Below are positions 30,001-38,800 of a DNA stretch of 64,000 bases, piece after piece. Where the stretch lies: NCBI GenBank assembly GCA_020444275.1, contig JAHLLG010000001.1, positions 1,321,976 through 1,385,975 of the forward strand, in the 5' to 3' direction. This stretch comes from Bacteroidota bacterium (GTDB lineage Bacteria; Bacteroidota; Bacteroidia; Bacteroidales; UBA12077). Position 1 is the first letter of the stretch; every line of letters starts with the position of its first letter. The notes beneath the pieces are model-generated. The model saw only the letters and a list, made by a program, of their open reading frames with translations, searched no databases and had not been told where the DNA came from. Made by a program: the position numbers and the translations under genes.

Positions 30001-30344
30001 GTTGCTGCAGGCATATCTAAATCTCCGGTTGTTGAATTAGGTATTGGAGATCCACTTTCACATGGAGTAGTTTGCACAACTGTAAATAAACAGTTGGCTC
30101 TTGGTTCGCTTATCAATGGTATTTGAAAATGATAATCAACACCCGGAATTGCAGGTTTAAGAATAATTGTTCCGGTATAACATGCCGGATCAAAAGGATC
30201 TGTTTCGCACATTACTGGCACTTCTCCTTCGGGATAATGCCCGGGTAATCTGCTAATAACGTTCTGAGCAGAAACGTTAAAACAGACTAAAAATAAAAAG
30301 AAGAAAAATATAACTTCTTTTCTGAAGTAAAACAGCTTTTTCAT
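27096..30344 (-). CDS. Membrane-anchored VWA / fibronectin-III protein
   Basis: Exported protein of about 1082 residues; start set at the Met before KKLFYFRKEV because it gives a normal signal peptide (cleavage near NVSAQ). A von Willebrand A domain (~155-380) has an intact MIDAS DISGSMG and FTDG. A beta-rich middle region is followed by three fibronectin type III domains (~650-915), each containing a WxxSTDNVG- or WNASKGG-like strand. Two hydrophobic helices end the protein (VWFYILIILILIILIVL and a second), anchoring it in the inner membrane. It lies antiparallel inside the fibre cluster and may bind surface ligands or assist the fibres; that is inference. Confidence 0.85.
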   Translation of the reverse strand: MKKLFYFRKEVIFFFFLFLVCFNVSAQNVISRLPGHYPEGEVPVMCETDPFDPACYTGTIILKPAIPGVDYHFQIPLISEPRANCLFTVVQTTPCESGSPIPNSTTGDLDMPAATRCIPLGSDNFLEIEVNVNVIAGPNAGQSDYQKYRIPVLRDPVKVALVLDISGSMGWVIPGGTDIRWNVLKKAVELFVEKLEISQQVGDEIALTYFTTNLVTPNPPLDAGFIDITEQDANPSTTDTITKDMNSRVPLSATAMGLGLLDGKNKLGNNDPSTNRKIVLLFTDGIQNVHPKVNDDGRTFSTVSDILNDCPCSELDSVYYYSIGLGSSTLVPAILSQISDANGGISLSITTGADTEPEIHNFFQNQFANMLEGGSPQIVSRKIGDLSSGNLTYKFQINNVVSRVFFELIHDENSNINVTIKKDGLALDDYTIEKTGDFYKLVNIELPIISDEVIYGGGEWEVVVSGESSNPFYLTCFTDDHFLKYHSGLNKPIYKTGDTIKFNSDLIYAGSPLISTDDSISVVLIKPGDDIGHLLATYETELTDTLTDYTDDAQNKLVTLLNNDESFYSALLPEEQIINLDNNGDGTFSGIYTNTNLTGVYQAIFLMKGEIPEVGKFERLNQLSMVMEFGLTVGETPGIFIDNTPPTKPVGLAAANITQSSVVLNWESSTDNVGVYEYKIFKNGDLLSSTPAPNLTLRVDNLNPNNTYSFSVKACDGSNNLSNASNEISVTTLNIPDTEKPTPPTHLAASNIAQTNLYLNWDISTDNVGITEYVIYKNEDAIASTSGNSYSVTNLNSGANYTFFVVAKDAAQNQSEKSNIISVVTLDQPANITAPTKLTANNITQNSLDLSWNASKGGRGEIQYNIYQDASLIAKTNSTTYSVSHLKASTNYTFHTIAQDTEGNISDVSNTALITTLSEDNVSTGNYITEILKIRPKNKYGYYMGPGLKTKIKFKYLPKVPGEPVAHSASLEGELVNNELLEEPYLKQIIDNLDGSYYLVIGNVIPKTNPQILITVADEVLYEGPMKAKIPVWFYILIILILIILIVLRKYKTKTLKITLWILFVALLVILYLHKTGVLHFL

Positions 30345-30615
30345 AATAATTTGATTTTGGGTTAAGAGCTTATTAGCATCTGAGTTAATAATCACCAAGT
30401 TAGGAATATTTTTTTAATCGTTAATCATTTTATTGACTGAATAATAAATTTTAAATGTAATAACGGATAGAGAGCATGTGAAATGATTCATTCTATAAGG
30501 TCTTTAGTATTATTAAGATAAATTATAAATAATTTTAAAAGATATACATTGCAGTTTGTCAGGTTTTTAGCTAACTTATGCGTCTAAATTTTATATCAAA
30601 TTAAATATTGACTAT

Positions 30616-33084
30616 ATGAAAAAAGTACTATGTGTAGGAATAATCCTATTGGCAAGCCAGATTATGCTATATGCGCAAGCTCCTGGCTATTTTAATTATC
30701 AGGCTGTTCTGAGAAATAATGATGGAGAATTAATAGAGAATCAACATGCTAATGTTAAAGTTTCAATTGTAAGCGACATAAATGCAACTACTAAGTTTTA
30801 CGTTGAAACACATTCCTTAAATACGAATGATTATGGAGTATTTAATCTTAGCGTTGGAAATGGTGATCCCGTAAGTGGTGTATTTGAAGATATTGATTGG
30901 TCAAATAGTGACAAATATTTAAAAACAGAGGTAGATATGGGAGACGGATATTTTGATTTAGGCACGGTTCAATTATTATCAGTACCATATGCTATGTATA
31001 CAAACGAATCCGACTCATCAAGAGTATCTTCCTTTACACCATATTCTTATTTTGCAGACTCTTCTGCTGTAGCTGCTATGGCCTATAATGCAAATATGGC
31101 AGAACTTGCTAATAATTTATCAGGCGGGGTTTATAGTACGAATACAGATACGTTATTTGTTGTAAAGGATCATGAAGGGAATGTTGTATTTGCTGTTTTT
31201 CCCGATGGCGCACAGGTTATTGTTAACGAAACTACTAAAGGAAAGGTCGGTGGTTTTGCCGTGAGTGGCCGTAGCCCCAATAAAGCTGATGATCTGGATA
31301 TTTTAAGAATTACACCAGATAGTACAAGAATTTATGTCAACGATACCGTTTCAACTAAGGGAAAGGTTGGAGGTTTTGCTATTAGTGGACGCAGTCCTAA
31401 TAAATCTTTAAATACAGACCTGTTGTATGTTACTGCCGATAGCACTCGTGTTTACGTTAATGAAGATACTGGAACCAAAGGTAAGGTGGGAGGATTTGCG
31501 GTAAGTGGACGAAGCCCTAATAAAGGTACAACAGCTAAATTTATGAACTTAACTAGCGATAATTATTTTATTGGACATCAAAGTGGAAATAAAATCAATA
31601 ATGGAATTAGTAATTCAGCTTTGGGATATGAAAGTGCATTAAATTTACAAGATGGTAACTATAACTCATTTATAGGATATCAAAGCGGCTATAATACTAC
31701 TCATGGAAGTGGTAATTTATTTTTAGGTTACCAGACAGGTTTTGCAAATACATTAGGTGATTATAATACGTTTGTAGGTTATCTTTCAGGCTCAAGTAAT
31801 ACTACTGGTGTTTATAACACTTTTATGGGAAGTTACGCGGGTTTTGATAACACAAATGGGACAAATAATACATTTATTGGGTATGATGCCGGTTATTCAA
31901 ATTTAGACGGTAATTCGAATGTATTTATTGGAAATAGAGCAGGATATAATAACACAGATGGAAATAAGAATGTTTTTATTGGTGATAGTGTGAGCATGAG
32001 TAATAATGCTGGTGATTATAATGTTTTTATAGGTTATAAAAGCGGATATAATATTAATGGAGCAACATCAAATATTGGGATTGGATATTTGGCGGGATAC
32101 AGTATATCAGATGGTTTTAATAATATTTCAATTGGAACAACTGCCGGATACAAAATTACATCAGGCAATAGTAATGTTTTTATTGGTGATAGTGCGGCAT
32201 TTAGCAGTACTCAAGGAAAAGAGAATGTTGCAATAGGATATTGTGCCGGAAAAGGAAGTATTGGAGGTCACTGGAATGTTTTTATAGGAGATTACGCGGG
32301 TTATAGTAATGGCAATTCTACAAGTAATGTTTATATAGGTAACGAGGCAGGAAAAAATAATTCAGGTGGATCAAATGTTTTTGTTGGCCAAAATAGTGGA
32401 GCAAATACCTTATCTGGAGTTAATAACACTTTTGTTGGCAGAAATACTGCCTCAAGTATAGAGAAAGGTGATAACAATACAATTGTCGGAGTTGCTGCAG
32501 CTTCTTTCGGTGCAGAAGGAAGTTATAATGTATATTTAGGTGATTTTGCAGGGCAACGATGTGTTGGTGATTCAAATGTATTTATTGGTCATCAGGCTGC
32601 GATGTTCGTAACCAGTGCCTCGCAAAAATTATATATTGATAACAGCGAAACTTCAAATCCTTTATTGGAAGGGGATTTTAAAAATAATCACCTAACTATT
32701 AATGGTGACTTTTATTACACAGGATCATTTGGTGCAGCATCGGATATAAACCTAAAAACTAATATCCAGCACATAAAATCAGGATTGCATCTTATTTCTA
32801 ATCTCAGTGGTTATTATTTTAATTGGAACCAAAAGGCAATTACAGAATTTGATTTTAATAATCGAAAGCAAATAGGATTTATTGCCCAGGAGTTAGAGAA
32901 GATTATACCCGAATTAGTTACAACTGGACCAGATGGTTATAAAACAGTCGACTATGTAAAAATAACCCCGATAATTGTTGAGGCTATAAAAGAGCAGCAG
33001 AAGTATATTGTAAATCTAGAAGACAAAAACAAAGAACTTGAAGAACGTTTAAAAAAAATAGAAGAACTGATTCTAAATCAATAA
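30616..33084 (+). CDS. Fibre paralogue 4: repeat shaft with peptidase S74 chaperone
   Basis: Exported, 822 residues, signal peptide ending MLYAQ. Shared N-terminal domain (FNYQAVLRNNDGELIENQ), an Ala/Ser-rich linker, DHEGNVVFAVFPDGA, then three KGKVGGFA modules. The shaft (~315-680) has 17-residue repeats of the NxFIGxxSGY type with some longer loops. The S74 domain begins SDINLKTNI (~709); the catalytic Ser and Lys positions are kept although the Arg between them is Asn. It contains IGFIAQELEKIIPELV, a second S74 subtype shared with paralogue 5, and a terminal coiled coil. A terminator follows. Confidence 0.85.
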   Translation: MKKVLCVGIILLASQIMLYAQAPGYFNYQAVLRNNDGELIENQHANVKVSIVSDINATTKFYVETHSLNTNDYGVFNLSVGNGDPVSGVFEDIDWSNSDKYLKTEVDMGDGYFDLGTVQLLSVPYAMYTNESDSSRVSSFTPYSYFADSSAVAAMAYNANMAELANNLSGGVYSTNTDTLFVVKDHEGNVVFAVFPDGAQVIVNETTKGKVGGFAVSGRSPNKADDLDILRITPDSTRIYVNDTVSTKGKVGGFAISGRSPNKSLNTDLLYVTADSTRVYVNEDTGTKGKVGGFAVSGRSPNKGTTAKFMNLTSDNYFIGHQSGNKINNGISNSALGYESALNLQDGNYNSFIGYQSGYNTTHGSGNLFLGYQTGFANTLGDYNTFVGYLSGSSNTTGVYNTFMGSYAGFDNTNGTNNTFIGYDAGYSNLDGNSNVFIGNRAGYNNTDGNKNVFIGDSVSMSNNAGDYNVFIGYKSGYNINGATSNIGIGYLAGYSISDGFNNISIGTTAGYKITSGNSNVFIGDSAAFSSTQGKENVAIGYCAGKGSIGGHWNVFIGDYAGYSNGNSTSNVYIGNEAGKNNSGGSNVFVGQNSGANTLSGVNNTFVGRNTASSIEKGDNNTIVGVAAASFGAEGSYNVYLGDFAGQRCVGDSNVFIGHQAAMFVTSASQKLYIDNSETSNPLLEGDFKNNHLTINGDFYYTGSFGAASDINLKTNIQHIKSGLHLISNLSGYYFNWNQKAITEFDFNNRKQIGFIAQELEKIIPELVTTGPDGYKTVDYVKITPIIVEAIKEQQKYIVNLEDKNKELEERLKKIEELILNQ

Positions 33085-33493
33085 AATAATGACCCTAAGT
33101 TTTGCTAGCTTAGGGCTTTTCTTATCTTTTTGTAGTCAATGCTATTTGAATTGATTATTCTTTTTAGTTAACTTGCTAACTCTTTAAACGAACTAATTAT
33201 ATTTTTTTTAGAAGGTGTTGTTATTGTAATAACCTTTTGTGAGTTGATGTTTGTTTAACGCTATTCTTAGAGACCTCATGATCTGAACTAACTGCAGTTT
33301 TAAACAACATACTTGATAAATGAATATTAAAATGCTAAGTTTTGATATTCTTATGAATGAAATAGATTGACTTCTTAATTGCTAAGATTTAAGGATTTGC
33401 AACCGAAAGATCTGCTTGAAATATTTTAATAGAACTTTAAATAAACAATTACAAATACTCAATGTTAAATGTTAAACCATAAAAGTATTTCTT
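33085..33493. other. 409-base gap inside the fibre cluster
   Basis: Holds the terminator of paralogue 4 and then ~370 AT-rich bases with no ORF of note. A bulged hairpin with TTATTgtAATAA at its tip lies near 33220-33233. It presumably contains the promoter of paralogue 5, but I find no exact -7 box, so an unannotated regulatory RNA or long leader is possible. Confidence 0.5.
33091..33120 (+). terminator. Terminator after fibre paralogue 4
   Basis: CCCTAAG / CTTAGGG with a 9-base loop, followed by CTTTTCTT. Confidence 0.65.
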
Positions 33494-35635
33494 ATGAAAA
33501 ACCTACTACTTTTAACTTCAATTCTTATACTAGGCATAAAAATTGGATTAACACAAATTCCTGGATCCTTTAATTACCAGGCAGTTGTTCGCGATAATAC
33601 TGGTGAGTTAATAACTAACCAGAATGTAGATATTCAAATATCGATAATAGATAACTCTCCAACTGGTGCAACATTATATACAGAGGAACATACAAAAACT
33701 GTGAGTTCAAGTGGTGTGGTTAATTTGCAGATTGGTGATGGAACTCCAACTTTGGGGACGTTTAGTAATATAAATTGGGCTTTGAACGATAAATATTTGA
33801 AAACAGAGATTGATCTTGGCAATGGTTATGTGAATATGGGTACAACTCAGTTATTGGCAGTGCCATTTTCTTTTTATACTACAATAGCCGATTCGGCAAA
33901 AGTTGCCACTAATGCTTATGCGCTGCGTTCTAATGGAGTGTATTCAACCAGTTCAGACACCTTATTTGTTGTCAAAGATCACGATGGAAATGTTGTTTTT
34001 GCAGTTTTCCCTGATGGTGCCCAGGTTATTGTTAACGAATCGACAAAGGGTAAAGTAGGTGGGTTTGCCGTTAGTGGACGAAGTCCAAACAAATCAGTTG
34101 ATTTGGATATTGTAAGAATTACACCGGATAGTACAAGAATTTATGTAAACGATACGGTTTCTGCAAAAGGGAAAGTGGGTGGCTTTGCAGTGAGTGGTCG
34201 TAGCCCTAATAAGAACTTCGGAACTGATATTTTGTATGTAACAGCAGATAGTACTCGCATTTTTGTTAATGAAGATACTGGAGCCAAAGGCAAAGTTGGA
34301 GGATTTGCTGTTAGTGGACGAAGTCCCAATAAAGGAGCTACAACCGGTTATTTTCAGGTTACTCCCGATAGCACCAGGATTTTTGTTAAAGATACGGTTG
34401 CAGGGTTTGGTGTTGCAAGTTTAGATGGTGCTTCTGCGCAAAGTCTTTTAAACCTTAATAGACAAAACTATTTTATTGGACATCAAACAGGAAATAATAC
34501 AACCATCGGAAAATATAATAGCATGATTGGTTACCAGGCTGGTTATACCAATACATCAGGATCAAATAATATATTCTTTGGGTATAAAGCAGGATATTTG
34601 AATGTAACCGGAGGGAATAATGTATTTATTGGAACAGAAAGTGGCTACTCTAATCAATATACATTTCAAAGTACATATGTCGGCTACAGAGCTGGTTATG
34701 AAATATCAGGAGCAGGCAATACGCTACTTGGTTCAATGGCCGGAGAAAGCGGCGGTGGAGGAAATAATACCTTTATTGGTACTTCAGCAGGACGATTGGC
34801 AACTGGTGGAAATAATACATTTGTAGGACACTGGGCAGGATATGGATTCCCGGATGAAAACCAGGGTGTTAGAAACACCTATATAGGGCAGTCCGTTGGA
34901 AGTAAAACAACTACAGGGAGTTATAATGTAATGTTGGGATTTAATGCCGGATATTTAAATTACGAAGGATCAAGAAATACTTTTCTTGGATACGATGCAG
35001 GACATAATATTCATGAAGGCTCCGGGAATGTTTTTATAGGGCATAATGCAGGATATTATGCAGATGGAATTAATAACAGGTTAATTATAGATAACGAAAA
35101 TATTGATTCAACAGATGTTTTATTGTACGGTGAATTCGATCAAAACCATTTACGAATTAACGGTAACGTTGGAATAAATTATCAAGCGTACAATAGTTAT
35201 GGTTTAATTGTGGATGTCCCTGATGGACAATCAAGTATATATACTCTTTTGATTTACGGTGATGCATGGGCTTCAGGAGGCTCTTGGAATACATCTGACG
35301 TGAGGTATAAAAAAAATATAAAAACGTATGCAAATGCCCTAAATACAATTATGCAATTTAGAGGAGTTTCTTATGATTGGAGAGTTGATGAATTTCCACA
35401 ACAAAGATTTACTGAAAAAAGGCAATTGGGATTTATTGCTCAAGAAGTAGAAAAGGTAGTTCCAGATTTAGTTAAAGAAGGTCCTGATGGATTTAAAGGA
35501 TTGGAGTATGCTAAATTTACACCAATAATTGTTGAGGCTATTAAAGAACAACAAAATCAAATTAAGGAACTAAAGAAAGAAAATGAAGATTTGCAAAACC
35601 GATTGGAAAGATTGGAAGAGATGTTAACAAAATAA
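33494..35635 (+). CDS. Fibre paralogue 5: repeat shaft with peptidase S74 chaperone
   Basis: Exported, 713 residues, signal peptide ending LTQ. Shared N-terminal domain (FNYQAVVRDNTGELITNQ), then three KGKVGGFAVSGRSPNK modules and a fourth degenerate unit (DTVAGFGVASLDG). The shaft (~320-530) is the shortest of the set. The S74 domain starts SDVRYKKNI (~601) with QLGFIAQEVEKVVPDLV, followed by PIIVEAIKEQQ and a coiled coil. The next paralogue starts 52 bases later without a terminator, so the two are probably one transcript. Confidence 0.85.
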   Translation: MKNLLLLTSILILGIKIGLTQIPGSFNYQAVVRDNTGELITNQNVDIQISIIDNSPTGATLYTEEHTKTVSSSGVVNLQIGDGTPTLGTFSNINWALNDKYLKTEIDLGNGYVNMGTTQLLAVPFSFYTTIADSAKVATNAYALRSNGVYSTSSDTLFVVKDHDGNVVFAVFPDGAQVIVNESTKGKVGGFAVSGRSPNKSVDLDIVRITPDSTRIYVNDTVSAKGKVGGFAVSGRSPNKNFGTDILYVTADSTRIFVNEDTGAKGKVGGFAVSGRSPNKGATTGYFQVTPDSTRIFVKDTVAGFGVASLDGASAQSLLNLNRQNYFIGHQTGNNTTIGKYNSMIGYQAGYTNTSGSNNIFFGYKAGYLNVTGGNNVFIGTESGYSNQYTFQSTYVGYRAGYEISGAGNTLLGSMAGESGGGGNNTFIGTSAGRLATGGNNTFVGHWAGYGFPDENQGVRNTYIGQSVGSKTTTGSYNVMLGFNAGYLNYEGSRNTFLGYDAGHNIHEGSGNVFIGHNAGYYADGINNRLIIDNENIDSTDVLLYGEFDQNHLRINGNVGINYQAYNSYGLIVDVPDGQSSIYTLLIYGDAWASGGSWNTSDVRYKKNIKTYANALNTIMQFRGVSYDWRVDEFPQQRFTEKRQLGFIAQEVEKVVPDLVKEGPDGFKGLEYAKFTPIIVEAIKEQQNQIKELKKENEDLQNRLERLEEMLTK

Positions 35636-35687
35636 ACAATTGCCGGATTCTATATGTTGTAAAATAAATGCTAAAAACATAATTTAT

Positions 35688-38012
35688 ATGAAAAAGCTAT
35701 TTATACTAGGTGTTTGGTTACTACTGGGATGTTCAGTTTTATTAGCACAAACAAGCAAATATTTTAATTATCAGGCAGTGATAAGAGACAACACAGGCGA
35801 GTTAATAACAAATAAAAATTTAACCTTACGTATAGCTATTATTGATGATATAGCTCAAGGAGAAGAGTTGTATGTTGAATCACACTCGGTTACATCAAAT
35901 AATTATGGTTTGGTAAATCTAAAGGTTGGTAGCGGTGAACCAAATTTAGGATCGTACAATACTATAAACTGGTCGGATAACGATAAATATATTAAAACGG
36001 AAATCGACCTGGGTGATGGTTATAAAGAATTAGGAACTGTTCAATTGAATTCGGTTCCTTATGCGCTATACTCCAACAATTCTGATTCGTCGAGAGTAAC
36101 CTCATTATCACATCAATCATATTTTGCCGACTCAGCTTCAGTAGCTGCTTTTGCTCATACATCCTCAACAGCAGAATTCGCCAATAGTGCCAATTTAGCG
36201 AATACCTTATCGCAAGGTGTTTATTCTACAAATACTGATACGTTGTTTGTTGTTAAAGATCACGATGGCAATGTAGTATTTGCGGTTTTTCCTGATGGTG
36301 CACAAGTTATTGTTAATGAAGCAACAAAAGGCAAAGTAGGTGGTTTTGCCATTAGCGGACGTAGCCCGAATAAAGCAGGTGATTGGGATATTGTGCGAAT
36401 TACTGCCGATAGTACAAGGATTTATGTGAATGATACCGTATCGGCTAAAGGCAAAGTAGGCGGTTTTGCTATTAGTGGTCGAAGCCCAAATAAATCATTA
36501 AATAATAATCTTTTATACGTTACTGCCGATAGTACGAGGGTTTATGTGAATGAGAATACAGGTACAAAAGGAAAAGTTGGTGGTTTTGCAGTAAGTGGCC
36601 GTAGTCCAAATAAAGGAGTTGGGCGACACATGTTTGTTACTACTGTTGATAGTACCAGGGTTTTTACTCAGGATACTGTTGGCGGATTTGCAGTGCAGGA
36701 TAGTAGAAATGGAGGTAGCTCAAGTTATATGAAACTTACACCACTAAATTATTTCATTGGTCATGAGAGTGGCGAGTTGGTAAAACAAAATCCTACATAC
36801 CCGGATAGAGGAAAGTACAATACTTTCTTTGGTTATAATGCAGGTAAAAGCAATACCTACGGTTATAACAATATTTTTATGGGATACCGTGCAGGTTATA
36901 GTAATGATGATGGAAATGACAATATTTTTCTTGGTATTAGCGCAGGATTTAGTAATGTGAATTCCAGCGATAATATTTTCATTGGAAATTATGCTGGTTA
37001 TAATACGGAAGCCGATGATCCCACATTTGGAAGCGAAAATGTATTTATAGGAAGTAATGCAGGGTATTCAAATTTAGAAGGCTATGATAATGTGTATATT
37101 GGAGCTAAATCAGGAGAAGATAACTTAAACGGTCGCGGTAATGTATTTATAGGTGGTTTTGCAGGAAACTCTAATCTTAGCAGGGATAATACTATTGTAG
37201 GAGGTGCTGCATTATATAAAAACACTAATGGTAAGAATAATACGATTGTTGGAGCTTACGCTGGTAATAATAACATTACAGGAGAAGGTAATATATTTAT
37301 TGGATATCAGGCAGGCTATAATGAAGCAGGTTCCGACAAATTATATATTGCCAATTCGAGTACCACAACACCACTTATTTATGGTGATTTTAGCAGTGGA
37401 AGTGAGTATATCCAAATTAACGGAAATGTGAATGTTAATGGTACTTATTTGCATCTGTCCGTAAATCCGGGTTCCGGAGCAAGTCCAACAAACTATAGTT
37501 ACCAGGGGTTGGCAAACAGTACAGGTAAAGAATTTGCTTTTTCTATTTATGATGCACTTTGGGTTACCAGCAATGTATATTTAACCGGAGTGTATAATGA
37601 TGCAATTAGTGGAACATACCGTGATTTATATATTAAGGATGATGGACAAATAGGTTATGTTTCATCATCGAAAAGATATAAAAAAGATATTAATGATATT
37701 GTAGATGTTTCTTGGTTGTATAACCTGCGCCCTGTAAATTTTGTTTATAAAGCCGATGATACAAACACAAAAGAGTATGGATTAATTGCAGAAGAGGTTG
37801 AGCAAGTAAATAAACTGCTGGTAAGTTATAATGATAAAGGGGTTGTTGAAACTGTAAATTATTCAAAACTAATTACACCTATTTTAAAGGCTGTGCAGGA
37901 ACAAAAAGAAATTATTTCTAATCAGCAATATCAAATTGATGATTTAAAATCTAAAAACGAAGAGCTAAAACAAAAACTGAATGAAATCATCAAGATGCTG
38001 GAAGAAAAATAA
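35688..38012 (+). CDS. Fibre paralogue 6: repeat shaft with peptidase S74-like chaperone
   Basis: Exported, about 774 residues. The frame is open upstream from a TTG at 35640, but ATG 35688 gives the usual signal peptide (MKKLFILGVWLLLGCSVLLA). Shared N-terminal domain, an Ala/Ser-rich linker like paralogue 4, three KGKVGGFA modules and a degenerate fourth (DTVGGFAVQDS). The shaft has NxFIGxxAG repeats (~355-570). The C-terminal domain is the most diverged S74: SSKRYKKDI (~660) keeps Ser and Lys, with YGLIAEEVEQVN and a coiled coil. A bidirectional terminator ends the cluster. Confidence 0.83.
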   Translation: MKKLFILGVWLLLGCSVLLAQTSKYFNYQAVIRDNTGELITNKNLTLRIAIIDDIAQGEELYVESHSVTSNNYGLVNLKVGSGEPNLGSYNTINWSDNDKYIKTEIDLGDGYKELGTVQLNSVPYALYSNNSDSSRVTSLSHQSYFADSASVAAFAHTSSTAEFANSANLANTLSQGVYSTNTDTLFVVKDHDGNVVFAVFPDGAQVIVNEATKGKVGGFAISGRSPNKAGDWDIVRITADSTRIYVNDTVSAKGKVGGFAISGRSPNKSLNNNLLYVTADSTRVYVNENTGTKGKVGGFAVSGRSPNKGVGRHMFVTTVDSTRVFTQDTVGGFAVQDSRNGGSSSYMKLTPLNYFIGHESGELVKQNPTYPDRGKYNTFFGYNAGKSNTYGYNNIFMGYRAGYSNDDGNDNIFLGISAGFSNVNSSDNIFIGNYAGYNTEADDPTFGSENVFIGSNAGYSNLEGYDNVYIGAKSGEDNLNGRGNVFIGGFAGNSNLSRDNTIVGGAALYKNTNGKNNTIVGAYAGNNNITGEGNIFIGYQAGYNEAGSDKLYIANSSTTTPLIYGDFSSGSEYIQINGNVNVNGTYLHLSVNPGSGASPTNYSYQGLANSTGKEFAFSIYDALWVTSNVYLTGVYNDAISGTYRDLYIKDDGQIGYVSSSKRYKKDINDIVDVSWLYNLRPVNFVYKADDTNTKEYGLIAEEVEQVNKLLVSYNDKGVVETVNYSKLITPILKAVQEQKEIISNQQYQIDDLKSKNEELKQKLNEIIKMLEEK

Positions 38013-38034
38013 AATAGAACTGACATAAAAATAA

Positions 38035-38064
38035 AATACCCAAGCCTAAAAGGTCTTGGGTATT
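38035..38064. terminator. Bidirectional terminator at the end of the fibre cluster
   Basis: AATACCCAAG / CTTGGGTATT around a 10-base loop, between convergent genes. Confidence 0.75.
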
Positions 38065-38093
38065 GTTGTTCAAGGACAATATATATCGAGTTG

Positions 38094-38537
38094 TTATGAA
38101 ATTTTTATTTCACGTGCTGGTTTTTCTATAGCTTCTTCTCTTTTTGGAAGTGTAACCTGCAGTAATCCATTTTTATAGATTGCGTTGATCTTATCGGTAT
38201 CTATTTTATCTGAAATTCTGAATGATCTGTTGAATGAATTAAAATTATACTCTTTTAAGTTATAGTTCTCTTCAGCATTCTCATCCACAGGTTTATCCAA
38301 TGATATTGTAAGCAATCTTTTGTCTAAATCAATTTTAAAATCAGATTTCTCAAAACCAGGAGCTGCAATTTCTATTCTGAAATCAATTTTAGATTCAATA
38401 ATATTTGCAGGTGGAATTGCAATAAATTGATTTGTATAAGCTTTTTCTTCGTTAAACATTTCATTTACTAAATCAGAAAATGTTTTGTATCCATTTGTTC
38501 TTTGAGATACAGGTCTGTTTGTTCTTACTAGTGTCAT
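38094..38537 (-). CDS. Hsp20/alpha-crystallin small heat-shock protein
   Basis: ATP-independent chaperone that holds unfolding proteins. In 147 residues the alpha-crystallin domain runs ~45-140: IDFRIEIAAPGFEKSDFKIDLDKRLLTIS, then FNRSFRISDKIDTDKINAIYKNGLLQVTLPK, which contains the GLLxVxLPK signature. The C-terminal tail carries REIKIS, an IxI-like element. Start is the MTLVRTNRPVSQ common in Bacteroidota. No clear heat-shock promoter is visible in the 260 bases upstream. Confidence 0.93.
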   Translation of the reverse strand: MTLVRTNRPVSQRTNGYKTFSDLVNEMFNEEKAYTNQFIAIPPANIIESKIDFRIEIAAPGFEKSDFKIDLDKRLLTISLDKPVDENAEENYNLKEYNFNSFNRSFRISDKIDTDKINAIYKNGLLQVTLPKREEAIEKPAREIKIS

Positions 38538-38767
38538 AGTTTTATAGTTTTAATTATTATTATTTAGTTTAAATTAACATACTGTTTTGTTTGATCTCTA
38601 TATTTCAATTGTTGTGCCATTACAATTTCTTGTCAAAAGGGATAAATTTACTTAATTAAAAATGCCAAATTGACACCTAAAGTTAAAATTAACATGACTT
38701 AATGGCATTTATTGACGATTAAAGATAGAAAAACGGATTATTTGAAAGTTTTGATCATTACGATTAT

Positions 38768-38775
38768 TAATTTTG
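38768..38775 (+). promoter_or_regulatory. -7 box for trmD
   Basis: TAATTTTG, exact TAnnTTTG, 25 bases before the start codon. TTTG motifs lie upstream but at 14 or 23 bases, so the -33 element is uncertain. Confidence 0.55.
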
Positions 38776-38800
38776 CCAATAAATAGAATAAACCGAAAAG

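Noticed and set aside
27096..30398. Longer N-terminus for the VWA protein
   Set aside because: The extra 18 residues precede a normal signal peptide and would impair it; the inner Met is preferred.
19660..36620. CRISPR-like array from repeated KGKVGGFA DNA
   Set aside because: The repeats are in-frame protein repeats with different codons and unequal spacing; no cas genes.
19114..38012. Prophage tail-fibre region
   Set aside because: S74 domains suggest phage, but every protein has a signal peptide and there are no capsid, terminase, portal or integrase genes nearby.
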